From an uncultured Collinsella sp. (lineage in GTDB: Bacteria; Actinomycetota; Coriobacteriia; Coriobacteriales; Coriobacteriaceae): a DNA stretch of 64,000 bases. The position numbers and the translations under genes are program-made. The stretch lies in assembly GCA_937950325.1 (NCBI GenBank), contig CALFDJ010000038.1:1-64000 (forward strand), read 5' to 3'. This document shows, piece by piece, positions 60,685 through 64,000 of the stretch (the first letter of the stretch is position 1; every line of letters begins with the position of its first letter). Below the pieces are notes generated by a model. It was not told the DNA's origin. It saw nothing but the letters and a program-made list of their open reading frames with translations, and did no database searches.

Positions 60685-61325
60685 GAATCATCGGCGGCGA
60701 ATGGCGCGGTCGTAAGATCGAGGAGTCCCGTGGTCGCGATGTCACCCGCCCCACGACTGATCGCGTGCGTGAGGCGTGCGCATCTATGGTCATGTCGGCA
60801 TTCGACTTCGATCTGGACGAGGTCCGCGTGCTGGACGCCTTTGGCGGCTCCGGCGCCTTAGGGTTAGAGATGCTCTCTCGTGGGGCCCGCTCGCTCACGA
60901 CGTTTGAGATCGATCGCAACGCCGCGCGGCTCATTAGCAAGAATATCGAGTCGCTCTGCCGTGACCGTGCGCGTTGGCGCGTGGTCACGGGCGACATGCT
61001 GGTGAGTGCCTCGCGCGGTCGTGTACCAGGCGGCCCCTTTGATCTGGTCCTGCTCGACCCGCCCTATGCTTTTGGTGCCGAGCCGGTCGAGGAGCTGCTG
61101 CAGGACCTGGCTCAGCAGGGTATGCTTGCGTCTGGCGCTTACGCCCTGTTTGAGCATGCCGCCGCCGATGCGGGCGCGCATCCGGCAGGCTTTGAGACTG
61201 TACGTGAGAAGCGCTACGGCATTACCTCGGTCGACCTGCTCCGTTGGGTCGGCGATAGCAAGGACGGCGGCACTGATGCTAACGAAAATGACGAGGCAGT
61301 ATCCCCGGAGGACGCCCATGAGTGA
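60681..61325 (+). CDS. rsmD: 16S rRNA (guanine-966-N2) methyltransferase
   Basis: A 214-residue SAM-dependent enzyme: MRIIGGEWRGRKIE, RPTTDRVREACASMV, the SAM loop VLDAFGGSGALGLEMLSRGA and the catalytic LLDPPYAFG. A short acidic tail extends past the usual end, and its last codons overlap the coaD start by eight bases. The overlap and the rsmD-coaD order are common in bacteria. Confidence 0.9.
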   Translation: MRIIGGEWRGRKIEESRGRDVTRPTTDRVREACASMVMSAFDFDLDEVRVLDAFGGSGALGLEMLSRGARSLTTFEIDRNAARLISKNIESLCRDRARWRVVTGDMLVSASRGRVPGGPFDLVLLDPPYAFGAEPVEELLQDLAQQGMLASGAYALFEHAAADAGAHPAGFETVREKRYGITSVDLLRWVGDSKDGGTDANENDEAVSPEDAHE

Positions 61326-61815
61326 CACTATTAATCGCGTGATCGTCCCGGGCACCTTCGATCCCATCACGTTTGGCCATATCGATGTGATCCGCCGCGC
61401 CCGCCGCATCTTTCCCAGCGTGATCGTCGCCGTGGCCGAGTCGCAGGGTAAAAACGGTGTGGGCACCACGTTTATGCTCGATGAGCGCGTGGCGCTGGCC
61501 CGCGAGGCACTCGGTGATATCGACGGCGTCGAGGTCCTGCCCTTTACCGGCCTCTTGGTCGACTTCGCTCGTGAGCAGGGGGCGGGGGCCGTGGTCAAGG
61601 GTCTGCGCGCCATGACCGACTTTGAGTATGAGCTGCAGCAGGCCGACCTTAACTATCGCCTGGATAGCGAGCTGGAGTCCATCTTTGTCATGAGTGCGCC
61701 GCAGTACGGCTATATCTCGAGCTCGGTCGTTCGCCAGATCGCCTCGCTCGGCAGTGACGTATCGACGTTTGTCCCGTCCAACGTGGTCGAAGCGCTCAAA
61801 CATCGCTTTTCGTGA
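61318..61815 (+). CDS. coaD: Phosphopantetheine adenylyltransferase
   Basis: A 165-residue CoaD that makes dephospho-CoA. The nucleotidyltransferase signature is VIVPGTFDPITFGHIDVIRRA, followed by GLLVDFAREQGAGAVVKGLRAMTDFEYE and ISSSVVRQIASLG. ATG 61318 has GGAGGA eight bases before it and overlaps the rsmD end; the longer upstream frame is an rsmD shadow. Confidence 0.95.
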   Translation: MSDTINRVIVPGTFDPITFGHIDVIRRARRIFPSVIVAVAESQGKNGVGTTFMLDERVALAREALGDIDGVEVLPFTGLLVDFAREQGAGAVVKGLRAMTDFEYELQQADLNYRLDSELESIFVMSAPQYGYISSSVVRQIASLGSDVSTFVPSNVVEALKHRFS

Positions 61816-61883
61816 CGTTTCTTATTGCCTGGTGGCATGTGGTAAACTAGCACGATGATATGTTACCTATGAAAGGAGACCGG

Positions 61884-62381
61884 ATGCCGGGCGAGAATTT
61901 TCCTGGCGATAGGATCGTCAGCTTGGTCGATGAGCTCGAAGGGCTGATCGAGGAAGCCAAGCCGCCTTTCGGCAAGAACGCTCAGTTCAAGGTCATCGAC
62001 GCCGACGTGTTCTTCAACATCCTCGACGAGATCCGCATGAGCTATCCCGAGGAGTGGCAGAAGTCCCGCCGTATCCTTAAGGAGCGCGAGGAGCTTATGG
62101 CTTCCGCCGCCGCTCAGGCCGATTCCATCATCGCTGACGCTCAGCAGCAGGCCCTCACCATTGCCGGTGAGCAGGAGATCGTCCGCCTTGCGCAGCAGCA
62201 GGCCGACGACATCCGCGATCGTGCCCAGCAGTACGAGCGCGAGACGCGTTATGCTGCCGAGGACTACGCAGAGCAGGTCTTTACGCACCTGGAGGAGAAC
62301 CTCAAGAGCCTGACCGGCACCGTTACCCGTTGCCGTCAGCAGCTCAACGAGGGTGCCGCCCAGCAGAATGGTCAGTGGTAA
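61884..62381 (+). CDS. DivIVA/SepIVA-like coiled-coil protein
   Basis: A 165-residue helical protein with a central coiled coil (KEREELMASAAAQADSIIAD, QQADDIRDRAQQYERETRYA) after a short N-terminal domain (RIVSLVDELEGLIEEAKPPFG, FFNILDEIRMSYPEEW). It resembles the DivIVA-like/ATPase-b-type proteins found next to coaD in Actinobacteria, which take part in cell-wall organisation. GAAAGGAGA precedes ATG 61884. Its stop overlaps the next start (TAATG). Confidence 0.65.
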   Translation: MPGENFPGDRIVSLVDELEGLIEEAKPPFGKNAQFKVIDADVFFNILDEIRMSYPEEWQKSRRILKEREELMASAAAQADSIIADAQQQALTIAGEQEIVRLAQQQADDIRDRAQQYERETRYAAEDYAEQVFTHLEENLKSLTGTVTRCRQQLNEGAAQQNGQW

Positions 62382-62935
62382 TGGCTGAGTTCCCGAGCGT
62401 TACCGTCGATCTTTCCGAGCAGCTCGAGTTTCCTGGAGATTCGTATCCGCTGACCGGTAAGGTCGATGTCGCCACCTACACGGTGGGCGAGAAGGAGTAC
62501 CAGCTTCAGGACGGCATCGACTACGACGTTGTCTTTACCAATGCCGGTACCGGTGTCTTGCTCACGGGCATGGTTCGCGCGCACGCCACCGGCGAGTGCG
62601 ACCGTTGCCTGGAGCCCGCCTCGTTTGATATCGCCGGCGAGATCGAGGAGTTTTATCTCTTTGAGGAGCCCGAGGATCTCGAGGCCTACGAGGACGGCTA
62701 TGAGCTTCTGGGTGAGGACCGCATCGTCGATCTGGGTGAGTCCATCAATGACGCGGTCGTTATGGACACGCCGTTTGTGGTGCTCTGCAAGCCCGATTGC
62801 CGCGGTCTGTGCCCCACTTGCGGCTGCAATCTCAACGTCGAGCAATGCGATTGCGCCGCCCAGGCAGAGGCAGAATGGGCCGCTGCCACGGAAAATCCAT
62901 TTGCAGCATTGAAGAATCTCAAGCTTGATGAGTAA
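62381..62935 (+). CDS. YceD family (DUF177) protein
   Basis: A 184-residue DUF177 protein: CDRCLEPASFDIAGEIEEFYLF in the middle and the C-terminal metal-type motif CRGLCPTCGCNLNVEQCDC. The gene precedes rpmF, as in most bacteria, and the family has been linked with rRNA accumulation. ATG 62381 overlaps the upstream TAA. Confidence 0.85.
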   Translation: MAEFPSVTVDLSEQLEFPGDSYPLTGKVDVATYTVGEKEYQLQDGIDYDVVFTNAGTGVLLTGMVRAHATGECDRCLEPASFDIAGEIEEFYLFEEPEDLEAYEDGYELLGEDRIVDLGESINDAVVMDTPFVVLCKPDCRGLCPTCGCNLNVEQCDCAAQAEAEWAAATENPFAALKNLKLDE

Positions 62936-62999
62936 AACTGTGGTAGTATCGCTACTTGCGCGTAATCGCCACACTGGATAGTTCATAAGGAAGGTCACT

Positions 63000-63179
63000 A
63001 TGCCCGTACCTAAACAAAAGCAGGGTCGTATCCGCACTCACACCCGTCGTTCCGCCAACATGAAGATCTCGGCTGCGGCTCAGTCCACGTGCCCCCGTTG
63101 CGGGGCTGTCAAGCTTCCGCACCACGTGTGCCCCAGCTGCGGTTTCTACAAGGACCGCGAGGTTATCGTTACCGAGTAA
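63000..63179 (+). CDS. rpmF: Ribosomal protein L32
   Basis: A 59-residue zinc-binding L32: MPVPKQKQGRIRTHTRRSAN, then CPRCGAVKLPHHVCPSCGFY with the full C4 site (two CxxC pairs), ending VIVTE. ATG 63000 is preceded by AAGGAAGG. The zinc-type form needs adequate zinc; no zinc-free paralogue is in view. Confidence 0.95.
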   Translation: MPVPKQKQGRIRTHTRRSANMKISAAAQSTCPRCGAVKLPHHVCPSCGFYKDREVIVTE

Positions 63180-63223
63180 CGGTATACTCTGGATGCGATG
63201 CCGTTCCAAATGGAACCACAATG

Positions 63224-63249
63224 GCCGGCTCAATGAGTCGGCTATTTTT
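63224..63249 (+). terminator. Terminator-like hairpin between rpmF and plsX
   Basis: A 7-base stem (63224-63230 with 63236-63242, one G-U pair), loop caatg and the tail tattttt. The plsX ribosome binding site starts four bases later, so it may attenuate plsX. Confidence 0.6.
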
Positions 63250-63266
63250 GTATAAGGAGCATGTTT

Positions 63267-64000
63267 ATGAGTAACGTTCGCGTTTGTGTAGACGTTGTGG
63301 GCGGAGACGAGAAACCTCAGGTTGTTCTCGATGGTATTGAGGCTGCACTTGCCGCCGATCCCGATATCGAGGTCTTGGCAGCTGGCCCCGCCGAAATCGT
63401 CAATCCCTTTGCAGCTTCCCATGCACGTGTTGAGGCCCTTGAGGCACCTGACGTTATCGCCATGGATGAGGATCCCATTCGCGCCGTGATGACCAAACGC
63501 AAGTCTTCGATCGTGCTGTCGTGCCGCGCCATTAAGAAGGGCAACGCGGATGCGTTCTTCTCCGCCGGCTCCACCGGCGCCATGACCGCCGCTGCCACCG
63601 CCTACGTGACGCCGTTTAGGTATCAGGCCGAAGGCAAAAAGCAGCCGGTGCGCCCCTGTCTGACCAATGCGCTGCCCAATCGCGCCGGCGGTCTGACGGT
63701 GCTGTGCGATATGGGCGCCAACCCCGATGTCGAGGTTGACGATATGGTACGTTTTGCCCAGATGGGTAGCGCCTATGCCCGCGTCGTCCTGGGCATCGAG
63801 CATCCCCGCGTGGGCCTGCTTGCTAACGGCACCGAGGACGAGAAGGGCTCCAACTTTACCAAGGCCTGCTTCCCGGCCATGAAAGCCGCCGTTCCCGGCT
63901 TTGTTGGTAACTGCGAGGGAACGGATATCACCTCAGGTAACTTCGATGTCGTCGTTGCCGATGGCATGTCGGGCAATATTGCGCTCAAGGCCACCGAGGG
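63267..64000 (+). CDS. plsX: Phosphate acyltransferase PlsX (partial)
   Basis: The first ~244 residues of PlsX, which makes acyl-phosphate from acyl-ACP for phospholipid synthesis; the gene runs off the right edge. VCVDVVGGDEKPQVVLDGI is the family start, followed by SAGSTGAMTAAATAYV, LCDMGANPDVEVDD and GTEDEKGSN. AAGGAG lies eight bases before ATG 63267; ATG 63261 is too close to it. The yceD-rpmF-plsX order is standard. Confidence 0.9.
   Translation, partial: MSNVRVCVDVVGGDEKPQVVLDGIEAALAADPDIEVLAAGPAEIVNPFAASHARVEALEAPDVIAMDEDPIRAVMTKRKSSIVLSCRAIKKGNADAFFSAGSTGAMTAAATAYVTPFRYQAEGKKQPVRPCLTNALPNRAGGLTVLCDMGANPDVEVDDMVRFAQMGSAYARVVLGIEHPRVGLLANGTEDEKGSNFTKACFPAMKAAVPGFVGNCEGTDITSGNFDVVVADGMSGNIALKATE

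Noticed and set aside
1..64000. CRISPR array, rRNA operon or prophage
   Set aside because: No regularly spaced repeats, no rRNA sequence and no phage structural genes were seen in the window.

Overview
The window looks like a chromosomal segment of a high-GC Gram-positive gut bacterium of the class Coriobacteriia, most likely Collinsella. This is an inference from gene content, codon use and the rimP-nusA-infB-rbfA-nrnA-truB-ribF-dnaG-rpoD order; no rRNA gene is present to settle it. The core regions (22.4-64 kb) are GC-rich. The first 10 kb and especially 3.9-7 kb and 11-22 kb are visibly AT-richer, which marks them as accessory DNA.

Layout. (1) 1-10.3 kb: the 3' part of a surface-polysaccharide locus with an acyltransferase, three complete GT2 glycosyltransferases, a complete and a truncated Wzy-type polymerase, a pyruvyl transferase, a Wzx flippase and an FrhB-like iron-sulfur protein, closed by a terminator. 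A broken GT-wzy cassette at 3.9-4.07 kb shows past recombination. (2) 10.4-22.3 kb: a defence-like accessory island between and around IS256-family relics. It holds a YobI/KAP-type P-loop NTPase gene split by one in-frame stop, a complete-looking Ec86-like (type II) retron with a recognisable msr-msd RNA, a 54-residue basic small protein, decayed ORFs, and a three-gene MqsR/MqsA/SecB-like toxin-antitoxin-chaperone operon behind a palindromic promoter. (3) 22.4-33.5 kb: a tightly overlapping eight-gene operon that resembles the Gram-positive Pel exopolysaccharide locus (SDR-PelD fusion, PelE-like, DUF2194/PelA-like, PelF, PelG) followed by CotH, VTC-domain and DUF4956 genes. (4) 33.7-38 kb: a sucrose utilisation locus (LacI regulator, EIIBC permease, GH32 hydrolase) with matching operators. 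(5) 38-41.3 kb: a PLP-fold protein that has lost its lysine, a ModE-like regulator and IMP dehydrogenase. (6) 41.4-64 kb: housekeeping genes: leuS, the rimP-to-dnaG translation/replication cluster, rpoD, tRNA-Asn, an Asp23 protein, a DAK2/FakA-like protein, recG, rsmD, coaD, a DivIVA-like coiled-coil protein, a YceD protein, rpmF and the start of plsX.

The strongest candidates for a second look are the retron at 16959-19079 with its own RNA, the TAC operon at 20933-22286, the interrupted YobI-like gene, and the Pel-like operon with an SDR-PelD fusion and CotH/VTC/DUF4956 tail. All product calls come from reading motifs by eye; no database search was run.
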